11,957 nt of DNA from DATCKG01 sp036562385 (GCA_036562385.1 DATCKG010000091.1:1-11957); one strand, 5' to 3'. Shown: positions 1-6,526, counted from the first letter of the stretch. Notes: generated by a model from the sequence alone, not told the origin. Numbers and translations are program-made.

Positions 1-267
1 GGTGCCACCCTGCTTGCCGCCGGTCGGCGGCCACTTTTTCCCCGATAACGGGGGGAAGCCGGCTGGGCCTACTGGGACGAAAGTCCGTTCGGGCAGCGCT
101 CACGGGTGTTCTTCCCCCGGGTCCGGCGCCATCCTTCCACCACACGGACAGCTCTCTGTGGCCGGAGGATCCGGAGTACTGGGTCCCGATCATCGCGATC
201 ACCGTATATGTTAGTTCCGCATGTTACAACCCGGCACGCGATCTGTCAAGGGCTCCGCCGGAACCTT
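1..267. other. Gene-free left edge
   Basis: I find no convincing gene here. The frame starting at position 1 meets a stop at 46-48. The frame starting at position 3 stays open to 356 but has no start codon before the speE promoter, and its product is not recognisable. Visible structures are the hairpin at 16-31, a second short stem at 40-53 (CCCCG, ATAA, CGGGG) and a small stem with a GAAA tetraloop at 75-86. The stretch is probably the 3' end and downstream region of a gene lying left of the window. Confidence 0.4.
16..39 (+). terminator. Terminator-like hairpin of the upstream transcript
   Basis: GCCGCC (16-21) pairs perfectly with GGCGGC (26-31) around a GGTC loop, followed after three bases by a run of five T (35-39). 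This fits a short intrinsic terminator for a + strand transcript from the left. The stem is only 6 bp and the gap before the T run weakens the call. Confidence 0.45.
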
Positions 268-296
268 TTGCCCGGTGCACTCCCGTGTGCTATAAT
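268..296 (+). promoter_or_regulatory. Sigma-A type promoter for speE-speB
   Basis: TTGCCC (268-273, 4 of 6 matches to TTGACA) is separated by 17 bases from a perfect TATAAT (291-296). Transcription would begin near 302-304, leaving a leader of about 38 bases ending in AAAGGAG (325-331), nine bases before the speE TTG start. Spacing, the -10 match and position all agree. Confidence 0.8.
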
Positions 297-340
297 TTGC
301 TGGACTTAAGGCTTGACGTGGGGGAAAGGAGCCGAGAGGC

Positions 341-1186
341 TTGGATCTGTACCTGACCGAACAGCAGACGCAAAACCAGCGGCTTTCCGTCCGGGTGACG
401 AGGACGCTGCATTCTGAGCGGACGCAGTATCAGGACCTGGTGGTGGTGGAGACGGCCCAGTGGGGCCGCCTGATGGCGCTGGACGGCTTTTTCCAGACCA
501 CCGATCAGGATGAGTGGGTCTACCATGAAATGGGCGCCCATGTGCCGATGCTCACCCATCCCAACCCCAAGCGGGTGCTGGTGGTGGGCGGCGGCGACGG
601 CGGCATGGTGCGGGAGGTGGCCAAGCACCCCTCCGTGGAGCGGATCGACCTGGCGGAGATTGACGGCCGGGTGATTGAGGTCTGCAAGGAGTATTTCCCG
701 CAGATCTCGGTGGCGCTGAAGACGGACCCCCGGGTCCACGTGCACGTGACCGACGGCATCCGGTGGGTCAAGGAGCACGAGGGGGAGTATGACGTCATCA
801 TCATCGACTCCAGCGAGCCCATCGGCCCGGGAATCGGCCTGTTTACGCCGGAGTTTTACGCCAGCGTCTACCGGGCCTTGACAGACGACGGGGTGATGGT
901 GGCGCAGACCGAGTCGCCCTGGATCAACGGCGACCTGATCCGGCAGGCCTTCTGGGGCATTCGGCAGTCCTTCCCGATTACCCGGCTGTATCTGTGTGCG
1001 GTGCCCACGTACCCCTGCGGCCTGTGGAGCTTCACCCTGGGTTCGAAGCGCTACGATCCGCTGATGGTCGATCTGGAGGCCCGGGCTGCCGCCCTGGATA
1101 CGAAGTACTACAATCCCGGGATTCACCGGGCGGCCTTTGAATTGCCCAACTTTGTCCGCAAGCTCGTGGAGGAGGCGGGGGCGTGA
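341..1186 (+). CDS. speE: Spermidine synthase (polyamine aminopropyltransferase)
   Basis: Transfers the aminopropyl group of decarboxylated S-adenosylmethionine to putrescine, giving spermidine and methylthioadenosine in the cytoplasm. The 281-residue product has the normal family length. An N-terminal beta domain (about 1-60) precedes a Rossmann-like domain with the nucleotide-binding GGGDGG at 83-88, the acidic LAEID (104-108), the TDG at 137-139 and the active-site DSSEP with Asp156, followed by the ESPW stretch typical of the family. The TTG start at 341 is chosen because AAAGGAG lies nine bases upstream and the N-terminal sequence fits the family. The gene overlaps speB at a TGATG junction, so the two are probably translationally coupled. 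No S-adenosylmethionine decarboxylase or arginine decarboxylase is in the window, so those steps must be encoded elsewhere. Confidence 0.95.
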   Translation: MDLYLTEQQTQNQRLSVRVTRTLHSERTQYQDLVVVETAQWGRLMALDGFFQTTDQDEWVYHEMGAHVPMLTHPNPKRVLVVGGGDGGMVREVAKHPSVERIDLAEIDGRVIEVCKEYFPQISVALKTDPRVHVHVTDGIRWVKEHEGEYDVIIIDSSEPIGPGIGLFTPEFYASVYRALTDDGVMVAQTESPWINGDLIRQAFWGIRQSFPITRLYLCAVPTYPCGLWSFTLGSKRYDPLMVDLEARAAALDTKYYNPGIHRAAFELPNFVRKLVEEAGA

Positions 1187-2067
1187 TGGCGGTTCCCGAT
1201 CGCACCGGCTTTGCCTACGTGGAGCGGCTCACCGGCTTCATGGCGGCATCGGACGACTACGAACGCAGCCGGGCGGTCCTTTTCGGCATCGGGCAGGACT
1301 TTACGACGTCGTACCACCCCGGTGCCCGGTTCGGCCCCGGCCGCATCCGGGAGGCCAGTTACGGGCTGGAGGAGTTCAGCTACCACAGCCTTCAGAGCCT
1401 TACCGACCGGACTTTCTATGACCTCGGGGATGTGGCGGTGGTCTTCGGCGACGTCCGGGAGACGCTCCACCGGGCGGAGCAGGTGGCCCGCCAGATCGTG
1501 CAGGACGGCAAGCTGCCGGTGATGATGGGTGGGGAGCACCTGGTGACCCTACCCTGCGTGAAGGCCGTCTATGAAAAGTACGGGGACGAGCTGGTGCTTC
1601 TGCACTTTGACGCCCATGCGGACCTCCGGGAGGATTACCTGGGCAATCCCCTTTCCCATGCCACGGTGATCCGCCGCTGCCTGGATTTTTTGCCGGCCCG
1701 GAACCTGTATCAGTTCGGCATCCGCAGCGGCACGGCGGAGGAGTACGCCTTCGCGAAGGAGAACTGCCATCTGTTCCCCCACGAGGTGCTGGAGCCGCTG
1801 AGAAGGGTCCTGCCGGAACTCAAGGGGCGGCCGGTCTACATCACCGTGGATATCGACGTGATGGACCCGGCCTATGCGCCGGGGACCGGCACGCCGGAGC
1901 CGGGGGGCATTTCCAGCCGGGAGATGATCGAGGCGATCCTCGCCATGCGGGGCCTGAACGTGGTGGGCTTTGACGTGGTGGAGGTGGCGCCGGGGCTGGA
2001 CATGAGCGACCGGACTGTGGTGCTGGGTGCGAAGCTGATTCGGGAAGCGATCCTGGCCTTTGGATAA
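1186..2067 (+). CDS. speB: Agmatinase (ureohydrolase family)
   Basis: Hydrolyses agmatine to putrescine and urea, supplying the substrate of the adjacent spermidine synthase. The 293-residue protein carries the full set of binuclear manganese ligands of the arginase/agmatinase family: His118 in GGEH, Asp142, His144 and Asp146 in HFDAHAD, and Asp222/Asp224 in VDIDVMDP; the last motif is followed by GTGTPEPGG. Agmatinase is preferred to arginase or formiminoglutamase because of the speE partner, a pairing also known in Bacillus. GGAGGAGG (1168-1175) lies ten bases before ATG 1186. An in-frame GTG directly before it at 1183 is an equally possible start, giving 294 residues. The ATG overlaps the speE stop by one base. 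Confidence 0.93.
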   Translation: MAVPDRTGFAYVERLTGFMAASDDYERSRAVLFGIGQDFTTSYHPGARFGPGRIREASYGLEEFSYHSLQSLTDRTFYDLGDVAVVFGDVRETLHRAEQVARQIVQDGKLPVMMGGEHLVTLPCVKAVYEKYGDELVLLHFDAHADLREDYLGNPLSHATVIRRCLDFLPARNLYQFGIRSGTAEEYAFAKENCHLFPHEVLEPLRRVLPELKGRPVYITVDIDVMDPAYAPGTGTPEPGGISSREMIEAILAMRGLNVVGFDVVEVAPGLDMSDRTVVLGAKLIREAILAFG

Positions 2068-2096
2068 CGGGGAGCCCGCATCGTCCCCGTTTCTTT
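2066..2096 (+). terminator. Hairpin with T-rich tail between speB and argS
   Basis: AACGGGG (2066-2072) pairs with CCCCGTT (2085-2091), seven pairs plus a possible A-T closing the loop, followed by TTCTTT. The stem begins inside the speB stop codon. The loop is large and the T tract interrupted, so it may terminate only part of the transcripts. argS starts 20 bases later and I see no separate promoter for it. Confidence 0.5.
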
Positions 2097-2115
2097 GTGT
2101 TGGGAGGATGTTGCC

Positions 2116-3795
2116 GTGCGAGTGATCGAACAGGTCCGTGAACAGATCCGCCAGGCCCTGTCCAGCGCGATCCAGGAGGCTATGGCCGCGGGCGAGCTGG
2201 TGGGGCCGGTGCCGGAGACGATCCAACTGGACATTCCCAAGGACAAGGCCCACGGCGACTTTGCCACCAACCTGGCGATGACCATGGCCCGGCAGGAGCG
2301 GAAGGCGCCCCGGGCGGTGGCGGAGGCGATTTTGAAGCACCTTTCCACCGAGGGCACCTGGATTGAGCAGGCGGAGGTGGCCGGGCCGGGGTTCATCAAC
2401 TTCCGGCTGAAGTTCGGCTGGGTGCACCAGGTGCTGCCGGCGATTCAGGCCGAGGGCGAGCATTTCGGCGAAAGCGACCACGGCCGGGGCAAGCGAATTC
2501 TTCTGGAGTACGTGAGCGCCAACCCCACGGGGCCCATGGTGCTGGTGCAGGCCCGGGCGGGGGCTTATGGCAGTACCCTGGCCAAGCTACTGAATGCCGC
2601 CGGGTACCGGTGCGACACGGAGTTTTACGTCAACGACGCCGGCCACCAGGTGAAGGTCCTGGCCAAGTCGGTGGACCTGCGGGCGCAGGAGCTGCGGGGC
2701 GCGAAGGTGGAGATTCCGGAGGACTGCTACCCCGGGGAGTATGTGATCGACTGTGCCCGGGACCTGCTGAAGGAGTATCCGGATTTTCTGGACTGGCCGG
2801 AGGAGGAGCGGCTGGCATTTCTGGAGCGGTGGGCACCGGAGTACTTCCGCAGCGGCCAGGAGAAGGTGCTCCGGGAGTACGGCGTGGTCTTTGACCGCTG
2901 GTTCAGCGAGCGGAGCCTCCGGGAGGCCGGCAAGCCGCAGCAGCTCGTGGAGCGGCTGCTGAAGGAGGGCATCGCCTACGAAAAAGACGGCGCCATCTGG
3001 ATGCGCACCACGCAGTTTGGCGATGACAAGGACCGGGTCCTGGTAAAGTCCGACGGCGAGTTTACGTACTTTGCGGCCGACGCCTGCTACCACATGGACA
3101 AGTACCAGCGGGGCTATGAGATCCTGATTGACATCTTCGGCCAGGACCACCATGGCTACCTGGGCCGGATGAAGGCGATGGTGGAGTGCCTGGGCTACCC
3201 GCGGGATTCCCTGGAGATCCTCTTTACGCAGATCGTGCGGCTGTTTAAGGACGGCCAGGAGGTGCGGATGTCCAAGCGCCGGGGCAACTTCGTCCTGATG
3301 GAGGACCTGCTGGACGAGGTGTCGGTGGACGCGGCCCGGTTCTTTTTCCTGACCCGGAGCCTGGACACCCACATGGACTTTGACCTGAACCTGGCCAACC
3401 TCAAGTCCAGCGACAACCCTGTCTACTACGTGCAGTACGCCCACGCCCGGATCTGCAGCATCCTCCGGCAGGCGGCGGAGGCGGGGTATCAGGTGCCCCA
3501 GGCCTCGGAGGTGGACCTGAGCCTGCTCAAGGACCCGGCGGAGGTGGACCTGATCCGGAAGCTCGCGGAGTTCCCGGAGGAGATCATCGCCGCGGCCGAC
3601 TCCCGGGAGGCCCATCGGATGACCCGGTACGCCATGGATCTGGCCACGCTGTTTCACGCCTTTTACACCCGGTGCCGGGTGATTTCCGATGATGTGGCCC
3701 TGACCCGGGCCCGGCTGCTCCTCTGCGACGGCACCAAGGTGGTGCTGCGCAACACCCTGGGGCTTTTGGGGGTCAGCGCGCCCGAGCGGATGTAA
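2116..3795 (+). CDS. argS: Arginyl-tRNA synthetase
   Basis: Charges tRNA-Arg with arginine, using ATP, in the cytoplasm. The 559-residue length is normal for a bacterial ArgRS. The order is an N-terminal additional domain (about 1-115), the class I catalytic core opening with SANPTGP, a KMSKS-type loop RMSKRRGN (Met385 to Asn391), and an alpha-helical anticodon-binding (DALR) domain ending in LGLLGVSAPERM. The HIGH signature is missing: where most ArgRS show HVGH after NPTGP, this protein has VLVQ (142-145). The GTG at 2116 is chosen because GGGAGGA (2102-2108) lies seven bases before it and the family N-terminus fits. An in-frame TTG at 2095 would precede the ribosome site and is unlikely. 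The gene is probably read from the speE promoter by read-through, or from an unseen promoter. Confidence 0.96.
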   Translation: MRVIEQVREQIRQALSSAIQEAMAAGELVGPVPETIQLDIPKDKAHGDFATNLAMTMARQERKAPRAVAEAILKHLSTEGTWIEQAEVAGPGFINFRLKFGWVHQVLPAIQAEGEHFGESDHGRGKRILLEYVSANPTGPMVLVQARAGAYGSTLAKLLNAAGYRCDTEFYVNDAGHQVKVLAKSVDLRAQELRGAKVEIPEDCYPGEYVIDCARDLLKEYPDFLDWPEEERLAFLERWAPEYFRSGQEKVLREYGVVFDRWFSERSLREAGKPQQLVERLLKEGIAYEKDGAIWMRTTQFGDDKDRVLVKSDGEFTYFAADACYHMDKYQRGYEILIDIFGQDHHGYLGRMKAMVECLGYPRDSLEILFTQIVRLFKDGQEVRMSKRRGNFVLMEDLLDEVSVDAARFFFLTRSLDTHMDFDLNLANLKSSDNPVYYVQYAHARICSILRQAAEAGYQVPQASEVDLSLLKDPAEVDLIRKLAEFPEEIIAAADSREAHRMTRYAMDLATLFHAFYTRCRVISDDVALTRARLLLCDGTKVVLRNTLGLLGVSAPERM

Positions 3796-3799
3796 AGGG

Positions 3800-3836
3800 A
3801 AAAAAGGGCCTGCTCCCCATGCAGGGGGCAGGCCCT
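3800..3836 (-). terminator. Long hairpin after argS with its T tract on the - strand
   Basis: Bases 3805-3817 pair with 3824-3836 in a 13-pair GC-rich stem with one G-T wobble and a 6-base loop. On the + strand it is preceded by six A (3800-3805) and followed by GGTGCTTCC, not a T run, so only the - strand reading gives the classical stem plus TTTTTT. An outer complement, AAGGGAAA (3795-3802) with TTTCCCTT (3853-3860), encloses it. It may still end argS transcripts as a non-canonical + strand terminator. Confidence 0.5.
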
Positions 3837-3846
3837 GGTGCTTCCG

Positions 3847-3876
3847 TGAACCTTTCCCTTGCGGAAATGGGTCTAA
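3847..3876 (+). promoter_or_regulatory. Candidate ECF-type promoter before the sigma gene
   Basis: TGAACCT (3847-3853) resembles the GAAC-containing -35 of ECF sigma factors, and GTCTAA (3871-3876), 17 bases further, resembles a GTC/TCTAA -10. It is the only promoter-like pair seen between the argS hairpin and the sigma gene, and autoregulation is common for ECF factors. No TTGACA/TATAAT pair is present. Confidence 0.35.
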
Positions 3877-3929
3877 CAAGTAGGGGATATGCAGAGGAGC
3901 GGCGGTGCAGCCCGGGAAGGGGGAACAGC

Positions 3930-4442
3930 GTGAAGGTGCACGATGAGTTTCTTGCCCTGTTGCGACCGGAAGCCGGCCGTCTGTACCGCACCGCCTGGGC
4001 GATCCTCGGCAACGAGGCAGACGCGGGGGATGCCCTGCAGGAGGCCACCATCCGGGCGTACAACGCCTTTCAGCAGCTCAAGGGTGGTCCCGCAGCCTTC
4101 CCGATGTGGATGCGGCGGATTTTGGTGAACACCTGCACCGAGATCCTCCGCCGGCGCATGCGGGTGATCCCTGTGGAGCGGCCGGAGGATCTGACCGAGG
4201 AGCCCACGGTCCCCGGGGTGGAGCTGCCCCTGGACGGGGACGTGTGGGACGCGGTGCGGGCTCTGGACGAGCGGTACCGCGCCGTGGTGGTGCTGCGGTT
4301 TTTAAACGACATGCAGCTGGATGAGATCGCGACAGCGCTGGACATACCGTTGGGAACGGTGAAGTCACGACTGCACACGGCGCTGAAGCTCCTTCGGAGG
4401 CACCTGGAGGCCCGCCAGGAGGAAAGGAGAGGCGCTGTGTGA
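3930..4442 (+). CDS. ECF-family RNA polymerase sigma factor
   Basis: A 170-residue group 4 (extracytoplasmic function) sigma factor that redirects RNA polymerase to a dedicated promoter set. Region 2 spans roughly residues 10-75, with the usual EADAGDALQEATIRAY stretch. A short acidic/proline linker follows, then region 4 (about 110-160), where the helix-turn-helix IATALDIPLGTVKSRLHTA binds the -35 element. There is no region 1.1 or region 3. The GTG at 3930 is chosen because AAGGGGG (3917-3923) lies six bases upstream and the product then begins at the normal place for region 2; upstream in-frame extension would run into the promoter and argS hairpin. It is followed 28 bases later by a membrane protein that is very likely its anti-sigma factor. 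The inducing signal cannot be read from the sequence. Confidence 0.9.
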   Translation: MKVHDEFLALLRPEAGRLYRTAWAILGNEADAGDALQEATIRAYNAFQQLKGGPAAFPMWMRRILVNTCTEILRRRMRVIPVERPEDLTEEPTVPGVELPLDGDVWDAVRALDERYRAVVVLRFLNDMQLDEIATALDIPLGTVKSRLHTALKLLRRHLEARQEERRGAV

Positions 4443-4470
4443 TGATGCCCGCGCAGAGGAGGCGGCCAGG

Positions 4471-5058
4471 ATGGATCTGTTCAGCCGCAGGCTCAGTGAC
4501 GAACTGAAACTGTGGGTGGATCAGGGGGTCTGCCCCCCTGAGGTCATGGAGCAGATCGAAAAGAGGCTGCGCCAGCAGCGGCGGAGAGCCTTCTGGCAGG
4601 CCCGGTCGGGCCACCTGGTCATGGCCGCGGCGGCCGCGGTCTTTTTGATCGCCCTGGCCGGGGCGCGGCTGGATCTGGACCCGCAGCACCTGGCATCGCT
4701 TCCGCTGGTGGGCTCCCTGGCCGCCCAGTTCCTTTCGGGTGAGGACGACGAACTGGAGGATCTGGGAGCCAAGGCCGTGCCGGTGAACCTCGCCGCGGAG
4801 CGGGACGGGGTCCGGCTGGTGGTAAACCGCGTCCTGACCACCGGGGATTCGACCCGGGTCCAGTACACCCTGCCCGCGGGGACCGATGCCGGGCAGCCGG
4901 AACTCAGAGGGCCGGAAGGGCCGGTCTGGCTGCACGGGGTAAGCAGCCGGACCAGTCACGGGCGGCTGGTGGTGACGGCGGAGTTTGACCCGGTGCCGGC
5001 GGGGGAAGAGGTCACCCTGACGGTGCAGGGGATATCGGTGACGTTCAGGACCGAGTAG
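4471..5058 (+). CDS. Membrane-anchored probable anti-sigma factor (DUF4179-like)
   Basis: A 195-residue single-pass membrane protein. Residues 1-47 are charged and would lie in the cytoplasm. Residues 48-65 (HLVMAAAAAVFLIALAGA) form one hydrophobic segment, and residues 66-195 form an external beta-rich domain. The stretch ERDGVRLVVNRVLTTGDS resembles the start of the DUF4179-type domain found in proteins encoded beside ECF sigma factors in Firmicutes. It lacks the zinc-binding HxxxCxxC of ZAS anti-sigma factors; Cys21 is the only cysteine of the cytoplasmic part. The expected role is to hold the neighbouring sigma factor at the membrane until an envelope signal acts on the outer domain. That role rests on gene order and topology, not on an identified sigma-binding motif. 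AGAGGAGG (4455-4462) lies eight bases before ATG 4471. Confidence 0.75.
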   Translation: MDLFSRRLSDELKLWVDQGVCPPEVMEQIEKRLRQQRRRAFWQARSGHLVMAAAAAVFLIALAGARLDLDPQHLASLPLVGSLAAQFLSGEDDELEDLGAKAVPVNLAAERDGVRLVVNRVLTTGDSTRVQYTLPAGTDAGQPELRGPEGPVWLHGVSSRTSHGRLVVTAEFDPVPAGEEVTLTVQGISVTFRTE

Positions 5059-5077
5059 GGAGTCGCATCGCATACAC

Positions 5078-5110
5078 GAGGGCGGAGGCCTGACACGGCC
5101 TCCGCCCTTT
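5078..5110 (+). terminator. Terminator of the sigma/anti-sigma operon
   Basis: GGGCGGAGGCC (5080-5090) pairs perfectly with GGCCTCCGCCC (5097-5107) around TGACAC. An A-T pair extends it (5079/5108), and CTTTG follows. The stem is very stable but the T tract short, so termination may be incomplete. It lies 19 bases after the anti-sigma stop codon and isolates the cassette from the patatin gene. Confidence 0.75.
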
Positions 5111-5173
5111 GCATAGGATAATGCCATCAGTGCAGGCTAGAATGAAAAGTAAGACAACGGAGGGAGGGCGGAC

Positions 5174-6001
5174 GTGGCAGCGGCGGTGCGGGTCGGACTG
5201 GCCCTGGGCGGGGGCTTTGCCCGGGGCATTGCGCACATCGGGGTGCTGCAGGCCCTGGAAAAGCAAGGGATCCCGGTGCACCTTTTGGCCGGCACCTCCG
5301 CCGGGAGCCTGGTGGGGGCGCTGTATGCGGCCGGCATCGACCCGTGGGCGATGGAGCGGCTTACCGCCTCCATCAACTGGCGGGCGCTGGTGCGGCTGAG
5401 GCTCCGGCGGGAGGGGCTGTTGGATACTTCGGGGCTTGAGCGGTTTATTCTAGGACACGTGGGGGACCTTACGTTTGCGGATCTCCGCTTGCCGTTTGTG
5501 GCCACCGCCACCGACCTGCTGAGCGGTGAAGGGGTGCTTCTGCGCAGCGGCCGGGTGGCCACGGCGGTGCGGGCCAGCTGCGCGTTTCCGGGGATCTTCC
5601 TGCCGGTGCGGATGGGCAGGCACCTGCTGGTAGACGGGGGGCTCATCTACCCGGTGCCGGCAGGCGTCGTCCGGGATATGGGCGCGGACCTGGTCATCGC
5701 GGTGGAACTGAACCGGCCGGACGGGGGCCAGCGGGCGCCCCGGAACCTGCTCCATATCCTGCTGAGCAGCCTGCAGCTTGTGCAGCGGCCGCAGGTGGCG
5801 ATGGCGCTGAAAGCGGCGGACGTGGTGATTCAGCCGGCCCTGCAGCAGTTCAGCGCGATGGAACTGGAGCGAGTATCGGACCTCGTGCGGGCCGGGCGGG
5901 AGGCGGCCGAGGAGGCGATTCCGGCGATTCGGGAGGCCCTGGCGCGCCTTACTGAGGACCGGCGGGCGCTGGCGGAGCCGGCCGGGGGTGGAGCGCGGTG
6001 A
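5174..6001 (+). CDS. Patatin-like phospholipase (RssA/YlbK-like)
   Basis: A 275-residue serine hydrolase of the patatin family, probably acting on acyl esters or phospholipids. The oxyanion-hole motif LGGGFARG (11-18) is followed by the nucleophile elbow GTSAG with Ser42 and by the catalytic DGG with Asp154, completing the Ser-Asp dyad. There is no signal peptide or membrane segment, so a cytoplasmic protein is expected. The physiological substrate cannot be inferred. The GTG at 5174 follows GGAGGGAGGG (5159-5168) by five bases. A TAGAAT at 5138-5143 could be a -10 element, but no good -35 stands at the right distance. The stop overlaps the DinB gene start (TGATG), indicating translational coupling. 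It lies behind the ECF cassette terminator, so membership of the ECF regulon is possible only as inference. Confidence 0.88.
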   Translation: MAAAVRVGLALGGGFARGIAHIGVLQALEKQGIPVHLLAGTSAGSLVGALYAAGIDPWAMERLTASINWRALVRLRLRREGLLDTSGLERFILGHVGDLTFADLRLPFVATATDLLSGEGVLLRSGRVATAVRASCAFPGIFLPVRMGRHLLVDGGLIYPVPAGVVRDMGADLVIAVELNRPDGGQRAPRNLLHILLSSLQLVQRPQVAMALKAADVVIQPALQQFSAMELERVSDLVRAGREAAEEAIPAIREALARLTEDRRALAEPAGGGAR

Positions 6002-6468
6002 TGAAGGCGGCGGACCTGTTTCCCCTGCGGCACGAGATCCGGGCGGGAACCTTGAGGGCGGTGCGAAACTTACCGCAGGAGCACCTGGAGTGGAAGCCCC
6101 AGGGCGGGGTACACTCGATTTTGGATTGGCTCCGACATATCGCCCAGAGCGAGGACTGGTGGATTCAGGCGGTGGTCCTGGGGCGGCATGATTTTATGCC
6201 CCGGGGCAAGGCGTACCTATCGGACCGCGACAGCGTACTTAAGTATCTGGAAGAGACCCGGGCCGTGACGGAGGGGCTCCTGCAGCAGTGGCCGGCGGAG
6301 AAGCTGCAGGAGCGGCGCCCGGTGCCGCCTGGCTTCAGGGGAGCGTACGGGGGGCAGGAACTGTCCCTGCACTGGATCATCGCGAACCTCTTTGGCCATG
6401 AGCTGCACCACCGGGGGCAGATCTACCTGCACCTCCGGCTCATGGGCCTGGAGCCGCCTCCGTTTTGA
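6001..6468 (+). CDS. DinB-fold protein (DinB/YfiT-like putative metalloenzyme)
   Basis: A 155-residue protein of the DinB/YfiT four-helix-bundle superfamily. Members bind a divalent metal through three histidines; some act as thiol-dependent transferases and many are uncharacterised. The expected ligands are His46 (in WLRHIAQSED) and the C-terminal pair His133/His137 in HELHHRGQ, the usual HxxxHRGQ signature. The sequence is too general to assign a thiol cofactor or substrate. GGTGGAG (5987-5993) lies seven bases before ATG 6001. The in-frame GTG at 5998 is an alternative start. It overlaps the patatin stop by one base, so the two proteins are probably made in parallel. The stop codon runs into an A tract and hairpin at 6468-6489. 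Confidence 0.85.
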   Translation: MKAADLFPLRHEIRAGTLRAVRNLPQEHLEWKPQGGVHSILDWLRHIAQSEDWWIQAVVLGRHDFMPRGKAYLSDRDSVLKYLEETRAVTEGLLQQWPAEKLQERRPVPPGFRGAYGGQELSLHWIIANLFGHELHHRGQIYLHLRLMGLEPPPF

Positions 6469-6489
6469 AAAAACCCCGGCAAAAGCCGG
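6468..6489 (-). terminator. Hairpin after the DinB gene with its T tract on the - strand
   Basis: CCGGC (6476-6480) and GCCGG (6485-6489) form a 5-pair stem with an AAAA loop. On the + strand six A precede it (6468-6473) and no T run follows; read on the - strand it becomes stem, GG, TTTTTT. No - strand gene is visible to need it. It has the same polarity as the hairpin behind argS. Confidence 0.45.
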
Positions 6490-6493
6490 CGGC

Positions 6494-6517
6494 GCTGCGG
6501 ATAAACCGGGCCGCAGC
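6494..6517 (+). other. Second stem-loop in the DinB-rpoE spacer
   Basis: GCTGCGG (6494-6500) pairs perfectly with CCGCAGC (6511-6517) around a 10-base loop. No T tract follows on the + strand. It sits between the A-tract hairpin and the rpoE leader and may take part in termination or leader folding. Confidence 0.4.
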
Positions 6518-6526
6518 CGGGAAAAG

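Noticed and set aside
2587..3879. Long - strand open frame opposite argS (about 430 codons)
   Set aside because: Antisense shadow of a certain argS; no recognisable domain. The same applies to - strand frames at 290-1126, 1549-2481, 4078-5127 and 8857-10023.
3819..3929. N-terminal extension of the sigma factor from ATG 3819
   Set aside because: The extension would cross the post-argS hairpin and the candidate promoter, has no ribosome site, and has no counterpart in ECF factors; GTG 3930 fits region 2 and has AAGGGGG upstream.
5109..5143. Promoter for the patatin gene from TTGCAT and TAGAAT
   Set aside because: The spacer would be 23 bases; TAGAAT alone may be a -10 but is not enough to call.
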